Below the pieces are notes generated by a model. The model made no database searches. It saw only the letters and a list, made by a program, of their open reading frames with translations, and had not been told where the DNA came from. Shown in pieces: positions 1 through 9,354 of a stretch of DNA of 64,000 nt. Position 1 is the stretch's first letter; every line of letters begins with the position of its first letter. The translations under genes and the position numbers were made by a program. The stretch is from Cristatella mucedo (lineage: Eukaryota > Bryozoa > Phylactolaemata > Cristatellidae): positions 416,501 through 480,500 of the forward strand of contig WPIO01000184.1 in assembly GCA_009760855.2 (NCBI GenBank), given 5' to 3'.

Positions 1-319
1 TATAAAGCATTACCAAATGTGTGGTGGTAAAATCCGAAAGAAGCAGGCATAGCGTAAGTAGGTGCACGGACGTGAAGTACGGATCACAGCGACCAACGAA
101 TGCTACAGTGAACAGGTGCGTTGTAAGTATCTTTTTAAAGAGACTTCGCGTGCCATCTGAGTAGCAATATCGACCGCCGAAAGCTGCATTTGAGCACCAC
201 CCTAAAGATCGCCTTATCGTCACGAACAGCTGTCGCGACACACCTTCGACATACCTAGAGATAAATATCCGAGAATAAAGTAACTCAAAATATCGAAACC
301 AACCGTGTAGCGGACTAAT
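1..319. other. Unassigned sequence at left edge
   Basis: No gene or known repeat is recognised here. The stretch lies just upstream of the candidate first exon at 320 and has scattered CpGs, so it could be its 5' region. That is speculation. Confidence 0.3.
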
Positions 320-352
320 ATGAACGACGATAAGGACAGCTCTCCAACATCG
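320..352 (+). other. Candidate first coding exon with splice donor
   Basis: An ATG at 320 with A at -3 opens an 11-codon frame (MNDDKDSSPTS) that runs exactly into GTGAGTAC at 353, a near-consensus 5' splice site. Acidic, serine-rich N-termini on short first exons are common in animals. No downstream exon was recognised, so this is only a candidate. Chance occurrence of ATG plus donor is quite possible. Confidence 0.18.
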
Positions 353-1300
353 GTGAGTACGCATGAATCAAGCGTCGGAACAATATTTTGTCTAGTTTAA
401 AATGAAAACAGCACTCTTGAAATTTTTGTGAAGAGAGCAGCTGCATCGATGGCAGTTCAATTATTCAGGGCTCCTATCGGGACAGGGTCACTGAAGGCCA
501 TAGTGTGAGAATACGTCGGCTCAATCCCATCAAATCTGAGTGGTTAATGCGACACACTAATATATATGGGAGGAAATCAAAATCGCTGTTTCGCGAAGTT
601 TTTTGTGGAAGTAGCAGCTTTATTACGGTTCGAATGCACCAACAGGCTGGCTTGTGCGGCCGTATCAGGTCATCGCAAAGTAACGGGACAGCCCAATTGC
701 ATGCAATTTGGTAGGTAAACTCGCAAAGTTATTCTGTGTACTTTTTGATCAAAATTACCTACTTTAGAGGCGTATTGTTGAAATTTCAGTTGCGTTGCAG
801 TGTATCGTAGTTATTTGTGCGGCCCATTTTTCTGAGCATTTCGTAATTTTTTTATTGTAGTTTTTTCTTGCCTGCATTGCACTAAGCCAGCCGATGCCCA
901 ACACCGACAGTGTATTCCAACGCACGGAGCCCACGGGCGCACGGCTCCTTTCGGCCCCTCCTTCTCCCACTCAGACACCCCGCCGCAACAACTACCGTGA
1001 GTTGGCGGGAGGACAAAGCCGGCCTGTGGATAAAGCACAGCCATCAGACCACAGCCGTGCACTGGCCTTTCCCTAGGCCACAACCGGTCTGCCTGACTTG
1101 CAGTGTGCCGGCGAGCCCAGCGATCTGAGCCACACACAGACGACCACAAACCACATCTATGAGTAATTATTGCCATCGGTCGTTCGTTTTAGAAGCATCG
1201 CTTGACTTGCAGGGTCTCCTGACTGCTAGACGGGATCGCAATTTAACCAATCCCTGCACTGCACCGAGCACTTCCTGAAGCCTAACAGTATCGCCGTAAA
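353..1300. other. Unassigned, partly GC-rich sequence
   Basis: No gene is recognised. The part at 890-1140 is GC-rich with overlapping short frames on both strands. None has a recognisable domain. Confidence 0.3.
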
Positions 1301-1301
1301 A

Positions 1302-1450
1302 TTGAGTAAGGCGGCTGCTTTTCACAACCTCGGCCCCGATGTCGTGGGTTCGAATCCTGGGATGGACGATCCTTTATCGCAACTGCAAGTGGTGGTGAAA
1401 GCCGTACAGGCTCTTCTGTCGCTGTACAAAAAAACCTTAAATCAGGTAGT
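1302..1450 (+). mobile_element. SINE-A copy (tRNA-derived), 5' truncated
   Basis: Matches the SINE-A body seen at 24090-24262. It has the AAGGCGG stretch after the A-box, the duplicated ACGACCTCGG/CCGAGGTCGT arms, and the B-box GGTTCGAATCC at about 1348. These are followed by the diagnostic body (TTATCGCAACTGCAAG, then GGCTCTTCTGTCGCT). The first bases of the tRNA head are missing. Confidence 0.75.
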
Positions 1451-1599
1451 ATTTGGTATTTATTTAAAAGCAAACATCTTAATGAACATCCGCAGATACT
1501 TCATTTTGAGGCTCTACGTAGACGGAATGCAGCACGAATTCGGATAGCAGACATTTGCTTCACGCTAAATAGTGTTGAACTGACTGCAGCTCGACACGT

Positions 1600-2393
1600 C
1601 GACTCCGCATGAGTGATTTTAAAAGCTTCATTCAGAAGACTGCTTCTACAGCTAACCATCACGTCCTATCCCTATCCAAGATTAGGAGCTGTTTCCCACA
1701 GTAGCTTGTAAAAATTTAACTACCTCCTTAGTTCCGCCTCGGCTTGTTTATTGCAATTCTTAAACGGCTGGGCTGCCAAAGAAAGCTATTAGACCACTGC
1801 AGCTGACTATGAATATGGCTGCAAGGCTAGTCTTCAAGTCCTAGCGGTTTGAGCACGTGTCTCCTTTGCTAAAAGAGCTAGGATGGTTGCCGGTTGAGCA
1901 ACGGATCCAGAGCAAAGTTCTTACGCTGACCCACAAGACCCGGCACGGCTTGGCTCCTCCATAACTAGCTGAACTGCTGCACTCGTTTCAGCCTCTTCGC
2001 GAATTAGGGTTCGGTGTAGACGATAAATTACCTGTTGCATTCCTCGCTTAAAGACCGTTGGCGACAGAAGCTTTAGCTCTGCAGGTCCTAGACTGTGGAA
2101 CTCGCTTCCACAATTCTTGCACAACGAAAGCTACTCTGCTGCTGCCGAATACGGCTCATCCTTTTCAGCAGTCCTGCGCTGCTACTTCCATGCTACTCAC
2201 TACCTCAACTGCTCTCCTAACTCTGCTATGCATCCCACTTTCTCTTTGTTACGTGAGACGAAGTCTGTTGGCTACCGAATGCGTACCTAAAGCCGCTTAG
2301 GCTGTGAGTGCGCTATACAAAACTCTCCTACGTAACACCGACTTGGTCTGTATGACTTTGTGGAGTTACAGACTGACATACATTACATTACAT
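1600..2393 (+). mobile_element. LINE-B copy, decayed, 3' part of reverse transcriptase ORF
   Basis: A broken copy of the LINE-B family; the best frame is at 51863-52594. Recognisable blocks in order are those corresponding to FKSFIQKTASTASHH, the KKAIRPLQLTMNMAARL region, LLKELGWLPVEQRIQSK and AGPRLWNSLPQ. The copy ends with the family 3' end TTTGTGGAGTTACAGAC and an (ACATT)n tail. There are several frameshifts and stops, and it is 5' truncated. A solo LTR has inserted at its tail. Confidence 0.85.
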
Positions 2394-3124
2394 TGTACCC
2401 AGGCTGGGTTCGGTTGGCAGGGACTGGACGGCTAAAGTGAGGGTTAGGGTCACCGGCTAGGCCGGGGTCGGACCCTACAGCATGGCCGGATGTATGTGGT
2501 GACGTGAGGTCACCGGGGCTCTTGGGTACGGGAAGTTGGCCAAGTAAGTCGTGGTGTTGGAGGCTCCCGGTCTCGCCGAGTTATGCACCTGGATTCGTGC
2601 AGGCGTGCTCCGGCGATGCTGCCACGCACGCAAGGGAACGAGTACCCAAGGCCCGAGCGGAGCTGGATAGCTCGCTCGTTGTTGACTTGTTTATACCGCG
2701 TTCCCCGTGTAGCGTGTTCGTGACCCCCGTGTGTTGGCGTCTTTCGGTGGAAGCTTACAACTGTGGTAGTTGTCGACTCGGACTAGCCAGCAGTTACTCA
2801 GCCAGCCGGGTTTTGGACGGCGCACGCTCGTACTGTTGGATTCGGAGTCGATACAACGACAGGACTGCAGAAGCCGACTGACCCCAACTAACACGTTTGT
2901 TCGAGCTTGTTGCGTCGTCTTGCGCCCCCGTAGGGTATAATGTATTGGACCCTCCCTGTAGACTTGTTTAGTTCACCCGTTGTTGTTGGCACATGCGTTA
3001 TAAAGATGTTTAACCTGACGGCCGCTCGTCTTACCCTAGCTCGGTGGCATGGCGAGCGGCAGCGTGGCCGGAGTATGGCGGGGTTTGGCGGGAATTAGCC
3101 TTTGACCCCTGGAACCCGGTTACA
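2394..3124. mobile_element. Solo LTR (731 bp) with 4-bp target duplication
   Basis: The GC-rich block begins TGTACCC and ends GGTTACA, giving the TG...CA termini and short inverted ends typical of LTRs. It is flanked by ACAT at 2390-2393 and 3125-3128, a plausible 4-bp target-site duplication, and it sits exactly at the (ACATT)n tail of a LINE-B. No internal region or second LTR is adjacent, so it looks like a solo LTR. The ACAT match is weakened because the tail itself repeats ACATT. Orientation is not determined. Confidence 0.5.
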
Positions 3125-3149
3125 ACATTATAGCACTTGCAGAGGGAGC

Positions 3150-3353
3150 TTAAGCCAGCCCGCTGCACTCAGCATTCGCTCCTCTTACGTTAGCATCGCT
3201 ATATGGAGGTAGGTAAAGCACCAGGGCTTCTACGCCGAGTTCATTGCCATGCTTTTCTACCAGCTCACGTGAATTGCCCGCGTCAAGGTTCAGCGTCGCG
3301 AACGAAGCGCGGGTCTCCATACGAAAAAGTCTCTTTATAATTTCAGGAAACAA
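3150..3353 (-). other. Possible further exon of the small duplicated gene (copy 1)
   Basis: The minus strand is open here and includes TRASFATLNLDAGNSRELVE. The equivalent place in unit 4 (about 7685-7770) reads TRASFATLNLYAGNSRELVE, with several synonymous codon changes between copies. Upstream of that segment the two copies differ by 10 bp, which breaks the shared frame. It may be a 3' exon or UTR of the two-exon gene at 3699-4079. The exon-2 stop codon TAA overlaps a GTAAGC donor-like site, so alternative splicing into this segment is conceivable. No family is recognised. Confidence 0.25.
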
Positions 3354-3698
3354 GCACAGCTTAGCATTCTTGCAAAGTTTTGTTAAAAACTTATGTGTTA
3401 TTCAATAAAGAGACGGCAAACGTACGCCTTCCGAATCAGCAAAAACCAATACTGGTGCGAGTGACGAGCGAGCTCTGCAATTAAATATGTAAACGTCGTA
3501 GCGAATTACGGTGCAGCACTGAATCGAATGCCGGTAGTTGTATCAGGTCGAAGAGTGGGCGTTGTCTCCGGACCAGGCCAGCATCAGCGGTTGTACATCG
3601 CGTCTGCACCGGCTCGGCTAGCTGCCGCCTGCGTCACCGCCGCAGCTGGGGCGTACAGCTGCGACGGTGGCACCACCGGTGGAGCGTCGCCGAGCGGC

Positions 3699-4079
3699 TT
3701 ACAGCGAAGCCGAGTTAACGACTCCGTGCGTCGCGGCGAGTCCAAACTGCGGCCGTTCATCAATCAGAACGCCGCCGCGCGGCGAAGTCGGCCGGAGCTG
3801 ACTGAGGCTAGCAGCGTTCGTCGCTTCAGCCGCTTCGCCGCCATTCGACTTCTTCTTATCTGCAGGAGACGCAATTCGAGCGTTCGCCACGCAGCCTCAG
3901 CACTCGCGCGGTTCGCCAAAGCGTAGCCGGAAGTTAGCATCTTTGGGGCAAAGCGGGCGGCAGCGATCGATTCGCTCGGCGCACTACTCACTTAGGCGTT
4001 TTCGGTAGAAATAGAAAGCCGCACCGACGGCGGCGGCGGTCATAGCGGTAGCAGCAACCCAGACAGCGACTCGTGCCAT
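3699..4079 (-). CDS. Small single-pass membrane protein gene, copy 1 (two exons)
   Basis: Exon 1 (4079 down to 3992) starts at ATG in the strong context AAAGATGGC and encodes MARVAVWVAATAMTAAAV followed by GAAFYFYRKRL. This is one hydrophobic helix (residues about 4-25) closed by basic residues, as in a signal-anchor or tail-in membrane protein. The donor is A/GTGAGT at 3991. The acceptor is CTCCTGCAG at about 3860-3868, giving a 132-bp intron. Exon 2 (3859 down to 3699) joins in phase as L-NKKKSNGGEAAEATNAA, continues through SLSQLRPTSPRGG, and stops at TAA. The total is 82 residues. The paralogue at 8152-8532 has identical exon and intron lengths, which strongly supports the splice model. 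The hydrophilic tail is Ala/Ser-rich and probably disordered. I do not recognise the family. Organelle or ER membrane anchoring is inference from the N-terminus only. Confidence 0.55.
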
Positions 4080-4084
4080 CTTTA

Positions 4085-4460
4085 ACGATCTGCTTTCCAA
4101 ATGGAAAGAACTAGAATGCGCCGTCGTATAAATGAAAGGCGAAATGCGAACGTCATGATGCAGAGCGACCCGTCCAAACATGTCGGCGGCGGCCGCTTAC
4201 GTGCCGAAATTGAAATCGTGGCTGCAGTAAGCCGAGACGTAATGGCTTTACAGTGCATTATGTCAAACGTTGCGCCCGGCTTCCAGGTATGGGCAGAGCT
4301 GGACCTCATGCACGGAGCTCGTAACGACGCTTTTGCAGTCGACATCCAACCAATAATTATGTTGCACGTACCTTCCTTCCACAGCGGCTTGCGTTTTTCA
4401 CGTGCACTGCGCGCAGGTATTTGTTCAGTAGCCGGCAGTGAAGGAGTAAAGGGCATTTAA
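4085..4460. promoter_or_regulatory. Conserved CpG-rich block upstream of small gene copy 1
   Basis: This stretch lies immediately 5' of the minus-strand start at 4079. It is well conserved with 8535-8890 upstream of copy 2, including CGAGACGTAATGGCTTTACA, GGAGCTCGTAACGACGC and TTTTTCACGTGCACTGC (an E-box-like CACGTG). The position suggests promoter and 5' UTR. The same block also contains a 119-codon plus-strand frame. Part of it stays open in copy 2, but copy 2 has a stop upstream and changes at all codon positions, so I favour regulatory DNA. Confidence 0.35.
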
Positions 4461-5172
4461 GGGGGAGCAAACCAATTCCCCCTTCCCTACAGGGGGCAGC
4501 AACCTGATCGGCCCACTCTTACTAGGCTCCCCGATAATCATAGCCGCAAAGTTCACGTCCAAAAACGTTATGGTAGTGCCCTAAAAATTTCAGTTACAGC
4601 GTGCCTAGGCCCGACTATGTGAAAATCTTGTGGGTTTCGAAGTATATTCAACCAACTCCCAAGTCACGCACGCCTGGATGGAAACCGTTGCTCCAACACG
4701 AGCCTATTTGAAAGTAGCTGGGGGTCACAGGCAGGTCAAAAGCATAAAGGCCGACCCCAAAAATACAATATACTGCCTGCTTTATTGCGCCGCCTTTCAT
4801 GCGACCCATCTTAGGGATAATTGCATCATTACTCTGTTGGCGAGACAATTAGTGACTACGAGTGTGGAATGGCTGTCGTTAGTTACCCTATTTAAAATGT
4901 TGCGATTGTATTGCGTTGAGTGAGCTGACAATATACCGCTCTCTTTGAGTGCCTACACTATTTACTGCAGTTAGCGTTACTACATGTTTTCACTGTCGAC
5001 ACAAGTAGCTAAACTCTGTGCTACCTCAGTCTATTACAGACGAACTGAACTGTCTCATGCAATATTCTGACACCAACGTAACTCCGTCCGTTACTCCACG
5101 AATCCAAGTGGAATGACTGGTTGATGAGGTGATGAGATTTTAAGCGAGCACTTGTAACTGGTCACTTATAAT
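4461..5172. other. Unassigned AT-rich spacer
   Basis: No gene or recognised mobile element was found. A C-rich/G-rich pair around 4470-4500 flanks the array end. Confidence 0.3.
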
Positions 5173-5277
5173 GCTGAGAAGCACAACATTATCAGCATAT
5201 ATATTTATATGTTCTAATTACGTTGAGCTGATTTTACGTGAGCAATTATATTCGCTGATTATGTTGTGCTTTTCGGC
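5173..5277. repeat. Inverted repeat, 24-bp arms, possible miniature element
   Basis: The left arm at 5173-5196 (GCTGAGAAGCACAACATTAT...) and the right arm at 5254-5277 are reverse complements with three mismatches, around a 57-bp AT-rich loop. The size and AT-rich loop fit a miniature inverted-repeat element or a fold-back structure. No clear target-site duplication is visible. Confidence 0.5.
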
Positions 5278-5499
5278 AGTTTTACAAAGAATACCCGCCG
5301 TTAGTCAATCTTTTTTCTTTAAAGAAACCTTGTTTACGTGACTAAGACGTGGAAGAACTGCTTAATCTATTTCTGCACCCGACTCTTAGTGCAGCTTCAC
5401 TGCATCAGCTGGAAGCGAAAGCCAATGGCTTAAGTCGGAATCGAACCTCTTAACGCTCGACGGATATAGGCAGCCAGCAACTTTGGACGAAGAGCAGCT

Positions 5500-5720
5500 G
5501 ATGTCTGTCGGCTACGGAATGCGTGCCGAGAGCCGCTTAGGCAGTGAGCTGGCTGGCTCTGCAGAAGCACGCCTGTGTAACATCCACACAGTCTTAATGG
5601 CATTGTAGGGTTACGGACGGAATGCTGACTTAATTGGAGTATTCCTGCTCGTCTTGCTCAATCTATCTGCAGCTTTTGATGCATCCTCCTGGGCATCACT
5701 GGCACTGCATTGTCCTCGAT
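5500..5720 (+). mobile_element. LINE-B 3' fragment followed by LINE-A fragment
   Basis: 5500-5625 matches the LINE-B 3' end (TGTCGGCTACGGAATGCGTG, then GAGCCGCTTAGGCAGTGAG and the TGTAACATCCACACAGTC block). 5640-5720 resembles LINE-A reverse transcriptase around the AAFD motif region (CTGCAGCTTTTGATG and GGGCATCACTGGCACTGC). Both are short relics. Confidence 0.6.
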
Positions 5721-6293
5721 AAGTACTCAATCCAATAAAAATTATAATGATACATTTCTGCAGAGTAGGAGAGAACGAAGTCACTTCCTAGGCAATTTAA
5801 ATGTGCTACAACGAAAGCGTAATAAAAAGCTCAGTGGTTACTTTATCACTTAGGTACATTGCGCCTACAGTTGATGCGACGGCTCGACTCATTACAGCTG
5901 CTTACTCACATCCGTTTTCTCAACATTCGCAAATATGTCAATATATTATTTCAGCGTCTCGTTTTCCCTACGAGACGCAGTATTGCCGACGATTCTCCTT
6001 TACTTAAGCTGCGATTAGTTGGGTTTCGCTATGCTAGCTAGACTATCAGGATGCGACGCATTTCGTTTGATTTTATTCACAAAAAGTTAATGATATTCAT
6101 TGAATTGACACAAAAATATATTCTTAACCGGAATCGGTCGAATGAACCATCCAGGTCAGCAGAAAGCGTGCAATGGAGATGATAAAATAAAGACAGCACA
6201 ATATCCGGGGCAACGTCCAATGCTTTTGTCTAGTCTCTACAAAAAATACTGTACTCGATCACCTGCCGCTAGGTATAGGCGAGCAGAGAAGGG

Positions 6294-6296
<3 letters not shown>
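5721..6296. other. Unassigned sequence
   Basis: No gene or recognised repeat was found. Confidence 0.3.

Positions 6297-6328
<32 letters not shown>
6297..6328. repeat. (TC)n microsatellite
   Basis: About 16 uninterrupted TC units. Confidence 0.95.
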
Positions 6329-6329
<1 letters not shown>

Positions 6330-6399
6330 ACCGGACCTTGGCGGAATGCTGTGCGTAGCGCCCTAATCGGCTCAGCTAGCAGCTGCCGCCGCTGCTCAA

Positions 6400-6830
6400 G
6401 CGTTCAGCTGCAGCGGACGCGCGGGCGGCTGAGCGTCTCCGAGAAGCTCACAGCGTCGCGGCGTTCGACAGCACCGATTAACCGGTTTTCATGATCCGAC
6501 GAAATTGAATGAATAAAGCTAAACTTCAGCCGTTCTTATAATTCACTTGCATTAGTATATTTGAGCAGAATGCCGCCGCGCGGTGCAGCGAGCGACGACG
6601 AAGCGGATTTATCGGCGCTGGGAGATTAACCCACAATGCCGCCTTCCGTCCTCTTCTGTCTACAACGCGAAGCAATTCAAGCGTTCACAACTCAGCGTCC
6701 ACACCCGCAACGACTCCGAAGCGCCACCGGAAGTGAGCTGCGCTAACGCCGAACGTAAAGCCGCGATCGATTAGCTCTGCTCGCATTACTTACTCAGTCA
6801 TTTGCTATGCAAGTGAGGACTTCCCGCGAT
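6400..6830 (-). pseudogene. Diverged partial unit of the array (unit 2)
   Basis: It aligns with the exon 2, intron and exon 1-end portion of unit 1: AATGCCGCCGCGCGG at about 6569, a GTAG acceptor-like site near 6660, GCGATCGATT at about 6762, and CTGA/GTAAGT (donor) near 6795. Splice-site positions survive but the coding content differs. No hydrophobic N-terminal exon is seen, so this copy is probably dead. Confidence 0.45.
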
Positions 6831-6959
6831 GGTGACGGTTTGTTTTGGCAACTGCATCCAAGGCCGTGAGGATATTTCACTAATTGGGCTGCAAAAGATA
6901 TTGCCGGTAAAGCGTTGTGGAGCAGCTAACAGAGATGCGAGGTTCGCCACTTGGTGCGA

Positions 6960-7130
6960 CAGCCGAGCATTCAAGGGTGTGCGTCGCGTCTACACCGGCT
7001 CGGCTAGTTGCCGCCGCTCCGCCACCGCAGCTGGGGCGAACAGCTGTAGCCGTGGCGCCGCCGGCCGAGCGTCGCCGAGCGGCTTATAAGGATGCAGAGT
7101 TCAAGATAACGTCTTACTTCAATTCCAAGG
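6960..7130. repeat. Partial array unit (unit 3a)
   Basis: It contains the GTCTACACCGGCTCGGCTAG, GCCACCGCAGCTGGGGCG and GCGTCGCCGAGCGGCTTA segments, which in units 1 and 4 lie downstream of the gene's exon 2. Confidence 0.6.
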
Positions 7131-7529
7131 ATATAGAATATTTAAGCACCTGTGCCAAGTTTTATTTACAAAAAGTGGAAGGTATTCAATAAGGAGACGG
7201 GAAAACGTACGTGGACGAAATCAGTAAAACGAGCGTTCCAGATCAGCAACGCGCGTGCTCTTCAACCAAATAGAAGCGGCGAACGACGCTGCAGCATCGA
7301 ATCGAATACCGGTAGGTGGAGCTGATCACAAAGTGGGCGTAGTCTCTTGACCAGGACAGCACGCAATCGTCTGCACCGGCTCGGCCGGCAGCCGTCCGCG
7401 CCCCCAGCATAAATGAAGCGTTCAGCTGCGACGGTGGCACCACCGGTGAAGCGTTGATGAGAGTCGTCGATGCTCGTGACGATGGTGAGTTCAACGTTCT
7501 GCGCGACACATTTTGGCACTCAGAAGCGT

Positions 7530-7652
7530 TGAGGCCCAACTGCGGCCGTTCATCTAACAGAATGCCGCCGCGCGGCGAAATCGGCCGGACCTGACTGAGG
7601 CTAGACGCGTTTGTCGCTTCAGCCGCTTTGCCGCCATTCGACTTCTTTGTAT
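7530..7652 (-). pseudogene. Third copy of exon 2 of the small membrane-protein gene
   Basis: The minus strand keeps the acceptor (TGCAG at about 7653-7657) and encodes TKKSNGGKAAEATNASSLSQ then VRPISPRGGILLDERPQLGL, close to exon 2 of copies 1 and 2. The sequence matching exon 1 is missing. The unit is cut at about 7680 and fused to the beginning of unit 4, so this copy cannot make the same protein. Confidence 0.55.
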
Positions 7653-8151
7653 CTGCACGGAGACGCAATTCGAGCGTTCATCGATTTCTTTGCCTTTCTA
7701 CCAACTCACGTGAATTGCCCGCATACAGGTTCAGCGTCGCGAACGACGCACGGGTCTTCATACGGGATGCAACTACAAAGTCTCGCTATATTTTCAGGAA
7801 ATAAGCACAGCTTAGCATTCTGGCAAAGTTTTTGTTAAAAGAGTACAGCGATATTTAATGAAGAGACGGCAAACGTATGCTTGCGGAATCGGTAAAACGA
7901 ATTCTTCGCGTGAGTGATGAGCGAGCTCTGCAACCAAATACGTGAACGTCGTATCGAATTACGGTGCAGCACTGAATCGAATGCCGGTAGTTGTATCAGG
8001 TCGAAGAGTGGGCTTTGTCTCCGGACCAGGCCAGCATCTGCGGTTGTACATCGCGTCTGCACCGGCTCGGCTAGCTGCCGCCTGCACCACCGCCGCAGCT
8101 GGGGCGTACAGCTGCGACGGTGGCGCAATCGACGGAGCGTCGCCGAGCGGC

Positions 8152-8532
8152 TTACAGTGAAGCCGAGTTAACGAGTCCGTGCGACGCGTCGAGTCCAAAC
8201 TGCGGCTGTTCGTTCAAGAGAATGCCGCCGCGCGGCGAAGTCGGCCGGAGCTGACTGAGGCTAGCAGCATTCGTCGCTTCAGCCGCTTCGCCGCCATTCG
8301 ACTTCTTCTTATCTGCAGGAGACGCAATTCGAGCGTTCGCCATGCAGCCTCTGCACTCGTGCGGTTCGCCAAAGCGCAGCCGGAAGGTAGCATCTTCGGG
8401 GCAAAGCAGGCGGCAGCGATCGATTCGCTCGGCGCACTACTCACTTAGACGTTTTCGGTAAAAATAGAAAGCCACACCGATGGCGGCGGCGGTCATAGCG
8501 GTAGCAGCAACCCAGACAGCGACTCGTGCCAT
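8152..8532 (-). CDS. Small single-pass membrane protein gene, copy 2 (two exons)
   Basis: Exon 1 (8532 down to 8445) starts at ATG in context CAAGATGGC and encodes MARVAVWVAATAMTAAAIG then VAFYFYRKRL. The donor GTGAGT is at 8444. The acceptor CTCCTGCAG precedes exon 2 (8312 down to 8152), which encodes NKKKSNGGEAAEATNAA through to NSASL and TAA. Exon 1 is 88 nt, the intron 132 nt and exon 2 161 nt, identical to copy 1 at 3699-4079. The product is again 82 residues. Between copies, exon 1 has two conservative changes (V/I, A/V) and two synonymous changes, and the first half of exon 2 is nearly identical, so selection on the protein is plausible. The family is not recognised. The hydrophobic N-terminus and RKR stop-transfer-like motif suggest a membrane anchor. 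Confidence 0.55.
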
Positions 8533-8534
8533 CT

Positions 8535-8890
8535 TGAACGATCTGCTTTCAAACGGGAAGAGGTTAAGCACGCCGTTCTTTAAATGAAAGGAGAAATGCA
8601 AGCGTCACAAGGCAGAGCGAACCGTCGCCGCGTTTCGGCGGCGGCTAACGCTTACACGCCGAAATTGAAATCGAGGCTGCAGCCTACCGAGACGTAATGG
8701 CTTTACAGTGCATTGTTTCAAATGTTGCGCCCGGCTTCCACGTCCGCACAGAACTGGGCCACACGCGCGGAGCTCGTAACGACGCTTTTGCAGCCGACAT
8801 CCGACCAATAATAGTGTTACCTGTACCTTGTACAGGCGGTTGCGTTTTTCACGTGCACTGCTAATGGGCATAATAATAATATATTTGTAC
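8535..8890. promoter_or_regulatory. Conserved CpG-rich block upstream of small gene copy 2
   Basis: It is the counterpart of 4085-4460 and contains the same CGAGACGTAATGGCTTTACA, GAGCTCGTAACGACGC and TTTTTCACGTGCACTGC segments just 5' of the minus-strand start at 8532. Confidence 0.35.
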
Positions 8891-8950
8891 AGTAGCAGGC
8901 AGTGAATGAGTTAGGGGCATTTTAGATGGAGATAGCAAAATCTCCCTTCC

Positions 8951-9354
8951 CTATTGTATGGGGAGAGAGCCCCATGGAAAGGAATACATGTGCATGGCCC
9001 TAGTCACAACTTTGGCCACACACTCGACCAATACTTCTCTGCTACAACTGCAGGCTACCATCACCAATGATTACTAAATTCTGCATATCTGACCGCATGC
9101 AGATCTCATTCAGTCTACAATGTGTGCCCTCCTTCTCCTCTAAAATCACCGGTAAATTACATGCTGTACGTGCCAGAATATTCGCTTCGTCTCTGCAGCG
9201 CAATCCCCCATCTGACTAGTCATCATTGGTAGATTCCTACTTGCAACTAGACGCTGCTAGACTAGTCGACTAGTTTAAACCTCTGACTAAGTGCACTGTG
9301 CACCCTCGCCCAGATGGCCTGTGGTTTACTGCAGGCAATACACTTGCCAGGTCA
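8951..9354. other. Unassigned, probably decayed LINE-B upstream sequence
   Basis: No clear frame. Its position immediately before a LINE-B copy suggests degraded element sequence, but I could not match it to known motifs. Confidence 0.25.

Larger units (their letters stand above)
3130..8950. repeat. Degenerate tandem array of CpG-rich units of about 1 kb
   Basis: Related segments recur in direct orientation. Unit 1 spans about 3165-4460 and unit 4 about 7683-8900. Between them lie partial units at about 6400-6830, 6960-7100 and 7140-7680. Shared landmarks in order are CTCACGTGAATTGCCCGC, AAGCACAGCTTAGCATTCT, GAGACGGCAAACGTA, GAATCGAATGCCGGTAG, AATGCCGCCGCGCGGCGAA, GCAATTCGAGCGTTC and TTCACGTGCACTGC. 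Units 1 and 4 each contain the same small minus-strand gene. The junction at about 7680 joins the end of one partial unit to the start of unit 4, which supports duplication with deletion. Confidence 0.85.

Noticed and set aside
5425-5470. tRNA-like B-box on the minus strand (GGTTCGATTCC)
   Set aside because: No convincing A-box or cloverleaf stems at the right distance; probably a SINE relic or coincidence.
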